Assembly (NCBI RefSeq): GCF_910596095.1
Contig: NC_056553.1
Location: 15,754,725 to 15,818,724 of the forward strand
Reading direction: 5' to 3'
DNA from: Thunnus maccoyii
Lineage: Eukaryota; Chordata; Actinopteri; Scombriformes; Scombridae
DNA length: 64,000 nucleotides
Below the pieces are notes generated by a model, which made no database searches, was not told the origin of the DNA, and was given only the letters and a program-made list of their open reading frames with translations. Within the stretch, counting starts at the first letter, position 1. Every line of letters starts with the position of its first letter. The position numbers were made by a program, and so were the translations under genes. Positions 30,442-41,552 of the stretch are shown here, piece after piece.

Positions 30442-30512
30442 GTTCCAGGTACTACTCTCCTGGCTACTCAGACATCTTGTTGGAGCGGTTGGAGAACTAC
30501 CAGCCAGCCTGA
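24879..30512 (+). CDS. spag6: Sperm-associated antigen 6 (PF16 homologue), axonemal central-apparatus armadillo protein
   Basis: Eleven exons: 24879-24903, 24989-25084, 25169-25335, 27008-27191, 27403-27608, 28699-28872, 28964-29116, 29262-29453, 29602-29718, 29869-30014 and 30449-30512. They encode 507 aa, close to 509 in human. The protein is almost entirely armadillo repeats from about residue 30 to 440, shown by recurring patterns such as AALALGRLADHS, AAAFVLRAVAKHSPEL, EAAAWALGYIARHN and ASTLSDIAKHTPEL. A conserved C-terminal segment includes LFVTSGGLKKVQEI and ends near YYSPGYSDILLERLENYQPA. SPAG6 supports assembly and function of the central pair apparatus of motile cilia and sperm flagella. 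The start ATG (MSQRQIIQAFEQYQ) matches the family. Two junctions sit inside or beside TG repeats (exon 7 donor, exon 11 acceptor). Confidence 0.97.
25388..25422. repeat. Compound (TG)n-(GA)n microsatellite in spag6 intron 3
   Basis: TG repeats at 25388-25400 are followed by GA repeats at 25403-25422, some 50 bp downstream of the exon 3 donor. Confidence 0.9.
25662..26000. mobile_element. Non-autonomous TTAA-type element, partial (spag6 intron 3)
   Basis: It begins TTAAAGTCCCCCCACTAC, the same terminal style as the element at 53368-54017. The interior has features I associate with a dispersed fish repeat (GGGGCGGGCC followed by GTGACATCAC). The right end is not clear, so the element may be truncated. 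It has no coding capacity. Confidence 0.5.
26001..27007 (+). other. Distal part of spag6 intron 3
   Basis: AT-rich intron sequence with a short (GATAA)n run at about 26589-26608. No exon-like segment was seen before the acceptor TGTGCAG at 27007. Confidence 0.55.
27609..28698 (+). other. spag6 intron 5
   Basis: 1.1 kb of AT-rich sequence between a GTAAGG donor and an unusually weak acceptor context (TTCTCCAATCAG). No repeats or additional exons were recognised. Confidence 0.55.
29117..29152 (+). repeat. (GT)n tract containing the spag6 exon 7 donor
   Basis: The donor TCCAAG|GTGTGTGTATGTG is the first unit of a GT repeat about 35 bp long, giving a series of competing GT dinucleotides in register. 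Confidence 0.85.
30402..30440 (+). repeat. (TG)n tract immediately upstream of the spag6 exon 11 acceptor
   Basis: Nearly 40 bp of TG repeat is followed by only TGTTCCAG before exon 11 at 30449. The usual polypyrimidine tract is replaced by the repeat. Confidence 0.95.
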
Positions 30513-30739
30513 CACCAGCTCACACCACACACCCTGTTGCAATATTAATATGAAGATGTAACGTATATATATATGCTTTGACAGTAAAGTGTTTTTCATC
30601 TTTTGTTTGTGCTCAGCTTTTTTTCCACCTTTAAATGCATGTTAGTAGTAACTGAATGTGCAGCTTGTATTAGAGCAGAGTAGGATATATACTGCACTGT
30701 ATATGGCAGTAGGGTCTCTATATGTTGTGTAAAAGATAT

Positions 30740-30745
30740 AATAAA
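30740..30745 (+). terminator. spag6 polyadenylation signal
   Basis: AATAAA lies 228 bp after the stop codon. An AGTAAA variant at about 30584, just before a T/G-rich stretch, is an alternative that would give a 3' UTR of about 95 nt. Confidence 0.45.
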
Positions 30746-30799
30746 GGACAGCATCTTGATTAAATGTCGCCTGTAAATTATATCCCACTCCTCTGCTGG

Positions 30800-32550
30800 A
30801 GGTGAGGAGAGGAACAACCTTATTATCTAATCAATCTGCACTCTTATGTCACTGAATCTGGTGTCATTAAGAGGTCAAAGGTCAGATTCAGTGACAGAGC
30901 AGCAGCTCTGAAGGTGGTAGGCGGTTAGTGTGTTGCTCAGAGACACGTCAGCAGGCTGGATGCTTGCTGACACATGGATTTGAACCTGTGTCCACTTGTT
31001 TAAAACCAGCTTCCTTTACCAGAAGACTACACTGTAACTCACAAATAGGCATTTCCAGCCCGTACACGTGTCGGAAAACAGACAGCTCTTCTATAAAACG
31101 TGATTTGAGATGTTTATTTTATTTTACATCGCTCGGGTTTCCATTTTTATAACGAAGGAAAAAAAACAAATACCTGATGTAATGAATCTCTCTGCCTCAG
31201 CTGTGGTTGCAGGGGTCAGAGTGCCCCCTGGCGGCCATGACCCCTCACTGCGGCTCAGCTTTGTGTGTGTGTGATTGTGTATGTGTGTGTGTGTGTATGT
31301 GTGTGAGTGATCGTGTGTGTACGTGCGTGCAGCAGCTGCAGCGCACATGGCGAGCCTCTCTTTGTTTATTGTCTGCTGGGTTGTCTCTGCTCGCTGCAGC
31401 CTCCGCCTCTCTTACCGCAGGGAGATCTGAACGTGTTGCTGCTGCAGCTGCCGCCAGCTCCTCCTCTCTAAAAATCGGAGTTTATATTCACCATTTTTTA
31501 AAATTTTATTTTAGTATAGTTATATTGTGCAGGTTGTACACTTTCAACTTTAAATTTATTCATAGCGAACTAAACAGGTTTTACAAAAACTGGGCGGCTC
31601 CTTTTGAAACTCTCCTGACTAATTAAATCAATAAATACAGAGATTGTATCATTATAAACAAATAACCTATATAGCCAATAATTGCTACCTTTATTCAGGT
31701 ATATAATAAATTAAAAATGATATACATTTAATATTAAACTCATAAACAAAGCAAAACAGGATGGAACATAATCTTGTTTTTCCTTATTTGTCTGTGTAAA
31801 ATAGAGTCTGCTGCAAAACAAGGAAAATGAACTCTATTCTAATGTAGACAATGTGTGAACATTGAATAAAATCCAAATATTAAGACACGCAATGCATTCA
31901 TTAAATACAAAAATATTATTAGGCTATAGCTTAATAGACTGATAAAAATTGGGATTATTCCAAAATAACTAAAATGTTCAAACAGTGAATTTTCGTGCGT
32001 ACTGGCGATGAGAAATAATCTAAAAGCAACTCAGACTTTACAGATCAGCTGCTGGTTGAATTTCTCCTGAATGGTGAAAAACATGTTGTACACACAATAG
32101 TTTAAACATCATTGAGCTCAAATTGGGGAAAATAATTTGGGGAAATACTGATGTAAAAGTGTAGCCAGAATATTTTAAGAAAAAAAAAATCATTACTTGT
32201 CAGCAGTGTTATCCTGAATATAACATTAAAGCATTTTTCTGTTGAACTGAGCTGATGCAGTTTGACTGAATTTGACATTTCCAGTGAGTTTGAGTAATTA
32301 CAAATTGATGAAAGATGTCTTTACTCGAAATGAGACAAGCTAAAGAAAATATTCCAAATATTTGAAAATACTGTCAATGAAGAGTTTCTATGGAGCTTTA
32401 ATCATTCATATTCATGACATTTGAAGGGACATATGAGCTATTTGGTATTCAGTCACTTTGAGTAGAAAACATGACATTATTCTAACATTTAACGTTTTTC
32501 CTTCTCCAAACTCTCCTTCACATTTTAAATTAAACGTGTTTGTTATCCTG
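30800..32550. other. Intergenic between convergent spag6 and pip4k2a
   Basis: Contains a TG microsatellite at about 31261-31324 and a GC-richer, CAGCTG-containing stretch at about 31325-31470 in which a 139-codon frame is an artefact of the TG repeat. Beyond 31490 it is strongly AT-rich. No gene was recognised. Confidence 0.55.
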
Positions 32551-32559
32551 ATGCAGAAA

Positions 32560-32830
32560 CAGCATTTTACTGTTCGCCTCCCAATGATCACATTCAATTA
32601 TCCATCTGGTTGTTATTATCATGTCGCCACATTCTAATTATTATGATCTTTTTTTTTATTGCAAAATTCCAGTTTGCACATAAAGCAAAGTAAAATGATT
32701 CTGGCGATTACAATGGCGGTAACGAATTACGATTTATGCTCCTTTTTTACGCAGCTATAATCCAGTGTGGATGCAAATCTGCATATCTGCCTGTGAGCGT
32801 GGCTCCTCTTGTGGTGATCATGACTGCTAC
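32560..32830. promoter_or_regulatory. Candidate conserved non-coding element
   Basis: The block is non-repetitive, with TCAATTATCC, TCTAATTATTATGATC, GCGATTACAATGG, GAATTACGATTTATG and ATGCAAAT (octamer) motifs. This mixture is typical of deeply conserved vertebrate enhancers. It has no ORF. The assignment is inferred from composition and motifs only. Confidence 0.3.
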
Positions 32831-34706
32831 AGGCCTCGTTTGCACCACTCTTTTTTTGTTCTATCATTATCCATGAGCTCGTCAAATAAGTAAATAAATA
32901 AATAAAAAATAAAATACAAAAGAAAAGTAAGGAAAAGACAGAAAGCGTTTTTTTTTTCTCAACACTGACGTATTTCGTTATCGTTCGTCATCTTTCAGGC
33001 TTTTTCTGTATTTATTTTTATAAACTTTAATTCAGTTATTAGTTCTAATGTAGATAAAATTGCATTTAATCACAACAGAGGCAACAGCAGGCTAACTATG
33101 AGGATAATAATCTAAAAAAAACATAATCCCAGTATCGCTCTAGTTTTCTAAACAGAAACAAAAGAAACTGACAATTAAATTCTGCAAAGCTCCTTTTCTT
33201 GAACTGTTCGTGTTGTTGCGTTTTGGATGTCAGTTCTTATCTTCATGAAAGACGTCTGTGCGACATGTCAGCTCAAATATAGAGAAACAGGATTATATAT
33301 AAAACAAAACGGGTTTTTTTTTCTTAAAAAAAAAGAGAAGAAATAAATATGGAACAAAAAAACAAACCATTCAAGGTAGACTTGAGTTAAGCAGAACAAG
33401 TGCTTTAATTGGTTTGAGTGAACGCTTATGGAATGGAGTGTATTATTATCATCATCATCATCATCATTAAATGTGAAGAACAATAAACATACAACATCAT
33501 TTTGGCCTCTGTGCCACTGAAAGGGAACTCTCACCGACCATTGTCGAACAGCAATAAACACACACATTCACACATACACACACAGTAATGCTATAACCAC
33601 TGCTATAAGTACTCGGGGCTGTTGAGAGACCGAAGCACAATCTGCAAGGTTGTTTTTTTTCCTGGCCTTTTATTTTGACATTTGCATGCAAACTCTACAG
33701 ATTCGATTAGTTTTGACCACTTTCTCCTCAAAGATTTGTTGATTTTAGATCATAAGGCCTAAAAGAAAAAAAAAGGACATTTTCCAAGCTCTGCAGATTT
33801 GCCTGGCCTCTGCTCATTTACATTTGCAATTTAATTTTCCCTTAACACTTGATAAACCACATGAACACAGGGCTGTTTCCCCATAACTTTGGACAAGTTC
33901 ACATATGAATGATGCACCTCGCTCTCTCCCAGTAAACGTCGAAAAAAACTCAAAAAAAAAAAAACAAAACAAAACAACAAATTGAGTTCAAACAAACAGA
34001 CACATTATATGATACACAATGTTCTTCAAGCTCATGTGGGGAGGTTTTGACTGCTGAAAGACGCTTTTGGCAAGTTAATGGTGCAGCAGGTTGACTGGTG
34101 GATGAAGCAAGGATTAATTTCAAGGTACAGCAGCAGGGCATATGTGTTTAATTTGCATCTGTTTAAGTCTGCCATTACACCTTCCTAACACGACATCCAG
34201 AGTTAATATTCCTCAAAACAAAACAAAAAAACAAAACAAAAAACAAAACAAAAAAAAACTCACTCTCCCAGCATGCACTGCTCTGTTTTCTACACTTGCT
34301 TAAGTCTGACTACACGGAAGCCTGCAGGGCCAAACTGAGCAACCTATGTACAGTATGAGCTATATGTGACAACAGAAACAAAACAGCCCATTTATAGAGA
34401 AAGAACACAGAAATATCAACGAACCACTGACTCAGGATGAACTATCAGCTGATAACCTCCCTGATAACAAGCAGGCTGATGGGAGAACTTTAAAAGATGT
34501 GAAGCACAAGAACAGAAATCTGTGTCAGAAATGAACAGGAGTAAGTGAAATCTTGGACAAACATTAAAAAAAAATACATATTAAAAAAAAAAAAAAAAAT
34601 CCTGAAATGTGACTGCATCTGTGGTTAGTGGGTAAATGTGATGAAGATGACAGTCTCCTGAGGTGGGGGTCAGTTAGCGAGGACGAACACAACAAAATAC
34701 AATCAC

Positions 34707-34742
34707 GACACACACACACACATACACACACACACACACACT
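34707..34742. repeat. (CA)n microsatellite
   Basis: CA dinucleotide run with one CATA interruption, downstream of the pip4k2a coding region. Confidence 0.9.
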
Positions 34743-37001
34743 CCACGATTGCACATCCACACACACACATTCTTTTAAAAAAAAGGCAGGACCAGCGTGA
34801 CTGAACAAGGGAGTAACATGAGCACAGACGCCGCCCTCGCTCTGAGGAGGAGGAGGGTAAGGGTCGCCCGTACACACTGAATAATCAGAATGATGGATTT
34901 GAATCTACAGAATCGGAAGCGATCCACCATCTGGAAATTTAACACAGCTATTCACCTTTTTTTTTTTTTATTGGTTAAAACACAATCATTAGAATGGTTT
35001 AACATTGAACTGACTGGATAACATGAACGAGTCTAAATACAGAGGCGCTGGAGTGGACGAAGGGTTGAAAATAAAGTCGGGAATAATGCATGTCAAAGTA
35101 AACACCCTATTATTAAAATAACCTTTTACCTTTGTTTTAAAAAAAAAAGATTACAAAATATAAAAATTAAATAATTTCGGAGTATAAAGGCACACATCTT
35201 GCACAGTGTATACAATGAAAACACTTATTTAAAGCATGGTAGGGACTATTACGCTGAACAGCTCACAAATCTGGTTAAAGTGTGGGGACACAAAGAGAAC
35301 CTGAACAACACCGACTAGAGAGGGGAAAGGAATTCCTGTGACATGCAAGTTTTTTTTTTTTTTTATGACTTTTGACTTAAGTACACCTATAGTAAGCATT
35401 GTATAAATTCAAGCAGTATCATTCTTCATTTACCACAGCACCATCATTCACTCCCAAGGGTGGCTCCTTTTTTTTTTTTTTAAATACAGCTATATCTCAT
35501 GACTAAAATCCAATGTAAAAATATAAATGTGAATATAATCTATGATATCTACACAAACATATTGTGATGGAAGCTTTTTGCATGGGTAAGAATAGTCAAG
35601 GAGGACGACTTTACTTGTTTTAGTTGGTTATCCAGAAGTGATACACAACATCACACGCACAACAACGTTTCGCACTTACATACAAGTATATTGCATTTCC
35701 CTTGTTAAGACCGTATCAACTAATTGGGGTCGTATTCGTAACATTTGGTTCCTTTCCTCTTGTGCAAAATATACAAAAAAACCAAAACAACAAAAAAAAA
35801 AATCTCAAACAGAAACAAACAAAAAAAAAATATTACCACATCAATTCATAAAACCGCCAGATTCAAACACAGATAAACCACCTTTAAAAAAACAACAACA
35901 CAAACAACGATGAATAACAGACTCACAGCTGAGGTTAGAGAAGAGAACGATGCTGTTGATGTTACTAAATGACTTACAACATGTATCTTTACATCTGTAG
36001 CTACTCTTCCCAACCTCCCTCCTCCCCTTTCCTTTCCCCCTTTTTACAACTTTTGAACACTGACACACACACCCGGCGTTGGGTGTGTGCTGGTACGATG
36101 CTGGAGGTAAACTGCCTTCCGTCTGCCCTGAACGCACAAGCACGGCCACGCTGTCGCCTGCTCCCAAAATCCACCACAGCCCCCCTGCCGTGGCGCACTT
36201 CTAAAAAGGATTGGAAAAAGGTTAGTTTACGAAAGAAAGCCCTGTAAACAGAACTCGTCTGCTTTCCTGCTCAAATATTGCAGTAAATTCTTCCCATCCA
36301 ATCCCTGCGGATCTGTAAGAAGTGCTCACAGGTTAAGAACGGTGGAGGAGACGGGATTTAAGATCAGGCATCTAAGATTCAATTCTAAGAGAGCCAAGCT
36401 CCTTTTCCTCTTTGTTGCAGCGCATGTAACAGAACAAGAGCTCCTAACCTCGAACGACAAATAAAAGTGCAACATTTTTGATTTTACTCATAAGGTGCTG
36501 ATGGCAACAGAAACTTAAGGGCTGCTGATGTTTCAATCTAAACAAAGATATAACAAGGAGTGACTTTTACTCTGAATCACTACAGCCGCACAAGACTTTT
36601 TGAGGTCATTCCCTGCCACAGGAACAGAAACCAGACTACATAACAATGCCCAAATTATTCAGAATGAATGCAAGTAAATGACACCAAAGAGAAATTGTGC
36701 ACTTGAATCCCTCTTCTTCTCCTTGCTTCCCTTAATCACTCTTAAATCACTGTGTATCACAACAAAGCACTGAGCGACACAGAGGTGCAACTAGTGCCCC
36801 TAAACAAGCGTTATAATTTACCGCAACAAGTGAACTCATCTCAGCTGATGAGAAATGTGTGGCAAGAGGATGACCCAGAAGCTCAAGCCATTCACTGTAC
36901 ATGAAGAACATGGGAAGAAGGGGAATGGTCTGAAGGGTGAGTGATGGAGGAGGAGCCCGAGTGGGAAGATTTGTTTGGCTGAGGACTTGTATAGCATTTG
37001 T

Positions 37002-37026
37002 GTGGGGTGGGGAGGGGGGTGGGGGG
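37002..37026 (+). other. G-rich tract, potential quadruplex opposite the pip4k2a 3' UTR
   Basis: GGGGTGGGGAGGGGGGTGGG lies on the plus strand. It would fold in the template DNA strand, while the transcript is C-rich. Confidence 0.5.
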
Positions 37027-37692
37027 TCTGGCTGTTGGCCTATTGGAAGACTGCTTCCTACTCCCTGACATTAAGCAATTGCATTAGGCGAGGCTCAACA
37101 TAAACTTCCTCTTTACGTCCCGCTCAGCCGTCCCCTTGACCTCTCACACTTATACCACAACATATCTTCCCCAACCTCCCCCTGAACATCATTAATGAAA
37201 GACGTACACAAACATCAACTTGAACAATGCAGGGTGTTGTATGTTGTGTTAGAGGCAATAAAAAAAAGCCATATTTCCACATAAACAACCATACAGACAA
37301 AAACAAATCATATTAAAAAAAAAACAAAAAAAAAACGCAATGAATTGGACACTTGCTTTCAACACCCTTATCATCCAATGTAACACATGAACACAACTCA
37401 ACAGAGGAGAGGTTAAATGTAAACGAATGATGGTTTTTTTTTTTTTGTTTTTTGTTTTTAGCTGCAGAGCGTGGCACCCCGCTGAAAGAGAAAGAGGAAC
37501 AAACAGGGAGGGATGAGGAGAACGCATGAGGGAGAGAGTGATACGAAGCCATCACAGCACCTTTTTAATTCAGCCTCTCGATGTTTTTTTTTTTTTTTTT
37601 TCTTTTTCTCTCCATCACGTATCTTCTCCACCCTACTCCCCGCTTGCCCTCCCTTTCCCATGTGCCTCTGTGCCTCCTGTTGTTCCTGGGGG

Positions 37693-39413
37693 CTATGACA
37701 GGATAGTGGTGATGAAATCGTAAAACCTCTTGGAGTACTGCTCTGGGTTCACTGTGGAGATTTCAGCTCCGGCCTGCGGAGAGAAACAGAGATGACTATG
37801 TATTTGCCTTGTGATTCAGTTTTGTTCTCATCAGTATTTTTATTTATTCGCATTACTGTTTGAAATATAGCGGCTTCATACCCCGTGTTTGACAGTCTTG
37901 GCAGCGTGGGCGGCTTTCTTCTTGGCATCGTAATGCTGCAGGATGTCTATGACGGCCATGAAGTAAACCTCCTTCCTGGGAGCACCTGTAGTTCAAAACC
38001 AACGCACTCTTTTTAAAGCAGCAAGTCTGACAAGTACAATAAAAGCCCAGCAGGGGGAGCTCTTAGTACTGCATTTATTATGTAGCTGTTGAATACAACC
38101 CTCACAATACAATGGCTGCAGCTGGACACTCACTTTCATTGCTTTTGATGGCGTAGACGTCAATGGTAGGATCAAATTCTCCGGGTGACAGAGGCTTGCT
38201 GCTGTCCAGGGTGTTGCTAGGACTGTCAGGGGGGGTCCCGACGCCCCCTCCGTCACTCTCGCCCTCTTCTTCCGCCTCATTGTCCTCGCTCTCTACCTCT
38301 TCCTGCTCTGCTCGCTCCACATCGTGGATCCCCACCAGCAGACTGTAGTCCATGAGCTTCAGCTGCGCCAGGAACTGAGAACGGTGGGAGAAGTTAGGCG
38401 AGTAGTAAGAATGGGAGGCGAGCGTGAAGATGGGAGAGGCACGAGGGTTTGAGGAGGGAGGGAGGAAAGAGTAGGATGGAGGGAAAACCTACATCTTCAT
38501 CAAAAGCTACTGACACCACCATGAGTGCACTATGGATTGCTAAACTGTAAATCAAACCCATAAAAAAATATTAATGATGTTAGTGTTGAACTCTTTACGG
38601 TGATCAAACATAAAGCCTACATTTTTGATCATATCTTATGTCGAATACATACCTCTACATCTTTCCTAAGCTTCTCCAGGAACATTTTCTTGTTTTCGTC
38701 GTCAATGTAGATCTTCTGCCCATCATTGATGAAGTCATTGTCCTTGTAGGTGGGCAGCTCCTTGGCCTGCCCATTAGTATTGGAGATTAGCAACCAGATA
38801 AACAACAGTCAAAAAGCATAAAACAAGACAAGACAGTTCAAACCTGAAAGACGCAGCGGACCTGGGAAAAAATGTGACAGAATTCTGGTGCTTAAATCAA
38901 GTGTCACTCTTCCTTTAAGAGGATGAGAGCGTGTACATAAATATCAGTTCAACCACTCACATGTAAAACATTAAAAACACTACATATATATACACATTTC
39001 TTATTTCTTTTGAACTAATTGAAATCACAGTTTCAATATATTTATTTATAGTTTGGGACATTTGGTATTAGGGTCAAATACTGCAGTAGCAACATAACAT
39101 TAACTAAAAACAGCAACACCAGCATCAGGGTTCTTCATCCTTTTTCCCCAGAATAATTAAAAACATTAACAATCTAATATACTGTAGATGTGATTAAATA
39201 GAACTAGTTGTCTTGTTCAACTATCAGAATCAAGGTGTATTTCAAAATGCATGACAGAGATTGATTTCTAATCTTAGAAATTAGTCATCAACAGGCTTTT
39301 TAAATGTATCTCCCTGAGAAGACAATCCTGCATGTTGAAACACCCCACAGACATAAATGAGGCTTTGAACCTGTGGTTTGTTAGATAAGCCTGTCTCAGA
39401 TTCAGCCAAATAC

Positions 39414-39445
<32 letters not shown>

Positions 39446-41512
39446 CACATTACTGCTAAAAGGAGTTGGCAACTGTGTACAGGCAGTCTGTACAAACCAA
39501 GGCTTACCTCCTTTCAAGCTATATGATTTGACTGTGTAATACAGTACATGCAGCATGCTGACAGCAGGGTACAGATCCAGCTGATGCATTATTATCAAGC
39601 TCATATCTTTTCTGTGTTTTTCTGTACACAGAAGCTTAGACCATTTTTTTTAAAAAAAGCATCTGTTAGATCAGTACACTTTGTGTCATGAGAAAGAGGA
39701 CGTTTAACTCGAAGCCATGAAACGTCCTCGTTGGCACTGGGATGGACTCTGAAAAGCATCGGTTCTCGTCAGTATGATAATAGAATATTTCCTGCTTGAG
39801 GGAGATTAAACCAACTTGTGAGATGCTTTTCAGAACCCAAGTTGTTTTTGCATGTAATATAAACTCTCTAAAGCAAACGCATCTTTGCGACGGATTCCCA
39901 CTCTTCAGCGTACAAGCATAATGAAGGAGTTTCCTATTTAAGTGTCTGTCAACTGGGATGAATGCTCTTCTAAACCAGGCTGCTGCAAGACTGCCAGCAG
40001 CCTGTAGGGGGAAGAAGTGCTATGTGAGGAGAGACGGGGCCTAATTCTGAGTCACTGAGGAAAAAAGAGAGCAGGAAATGAAGTAACAGGGCAGCAGCAG
40101 CAGCAGTTTAGCTACTACAGTGTTTCTATGGCAGCAGGAGAAGAGCAGCAACACATAACAGCACTTTGTAGCTGTAGAAATGAGCTCGGACGACACACAC
40201 TGACACATACATACACATACAGAATACACCTTTACACAGAACACGAATACATCTCACAAAATAGGACATTTGAGCACATATACATACAGACATAGACCTC
40301 CAATTTGCAATAAATGAGATGTACAACTGGGTCGACTGGATATAGATGCGACAGAAAGGTAAATGTGGACGAAACGTAAAGCTGACTGCAGAGTGGACAA
40401 CCTGAGAGCATTCTGCAGCCTCGTCAAGCCTTTCAACTTTTACTACGCATCCATTTTTATCTGTCTTTATTTCCCTGCCTTCCATTCTCAGCCTTTCAAA
40501 CCGGTTCATGACATCTTCTGCTTTCTTTCAGGCACGCATAGGATTCAGTTGACCTGTCGTTGAGTTTCTCTGTTATACCGACTGCATTGAAATGACTGAC
40601 TCTTAAGTGGTGCACTACACTGAGGTAGTAAGTAGAAACACAGTAGGATATATTAGAGGCAGGAGGAAAAGGTGGGTTGTTGATGAGCTTTGTGAAGCTG
40701 TGTGACAGGTGAATTTCTCAGTTGGTTGGAAAATTAATCTTGGCCTTAGACAACATACAGGTGTCTTGCTCTCTCAGGACAACAATGCCTTTCTGTGGGA
40801 TCTGTGGTATGCTCACTGATGGTATGCCTACTGATGTTGACAGGTGGGGATAATATCAAACTAGCAGGTTCAACATCAGTGATATGTAATTCATAAAGTA
40901 TAAGCTGTGGCTGTAACACATCATAGCAGAATTCGTCTGAACTGTTTATTACTATTCATAAAAAAACAGTGATTGTCTCTTAACTTCTTATTTATGTGGA
41001 ATTGTGATGCAATACTTTGATAAGTTACTAGCAAACTAAGCTGATTCATATCAACCACTTCAACATGCAGGGTGACATGAATCAAGCACTTCATGTGTTT
41101 AGTCAGAATTATTAAATGTGAGCACACAGTGTATATTATTTATGGATAATTAACTGTTTGGGTGTGTAAGAGTACGACTTTCTCTTGAAAACAGAAGAGT
41201 TCAAGAGTATTACTGGTGAGTGGGCATAAAAAATAAATAAAATGTGATTCAAATAGTTCTTTTTTTTTTCTGTTTCCTTGAACTTGAACATTCAGTTGGC
41301 AGTCGTGTGCTGGACAATTTTTCGGAAACAACAGTCAGTATCCCCCAAAATTAGAAACAAACTGAGGCAGAATAATTGCCATACTCACCCGGGGATGCCA
41401 ACAATACCAACTGCTTACAAAATACTTCTTATCTCAGAAGCTTATGGACATAAAGAATACTAACCAGAGTCACACTGCCTTTGGGCAGACATCCGGCGCA
41501 TACTGTACAGCT

Positions 41513-41552
<40 letters not shown>

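Larger units (their letters stand above)
33660..37692 (-). other. pip4k2a: pip4k2a 3' UTR (downstream limit uncertain)
   Basis: On the minus strand the region after the stop is T-rich with many homopolymer runs and no recognisable gene, as in long vertebrate 3' UTRs. Candidate AATAAA signals (TTTATT on the plus strand) lie at 34967-34972 and 33668-33673, giving UTRs of about 2.7 or 4.0 kb. A (CA)n run at 34707-34742 would be GU-rich in the transcript. Apparent ORFs here are repeat-derived. Confidence 0.35.

Noticed and set aside
31207..31626. 139-codon plus-strand frame
   Set aside because: Its N-terminal half is translated TG microsatellite (CVCVCV pattern) and the rest is AT-rich, with no similarity to known proteins.
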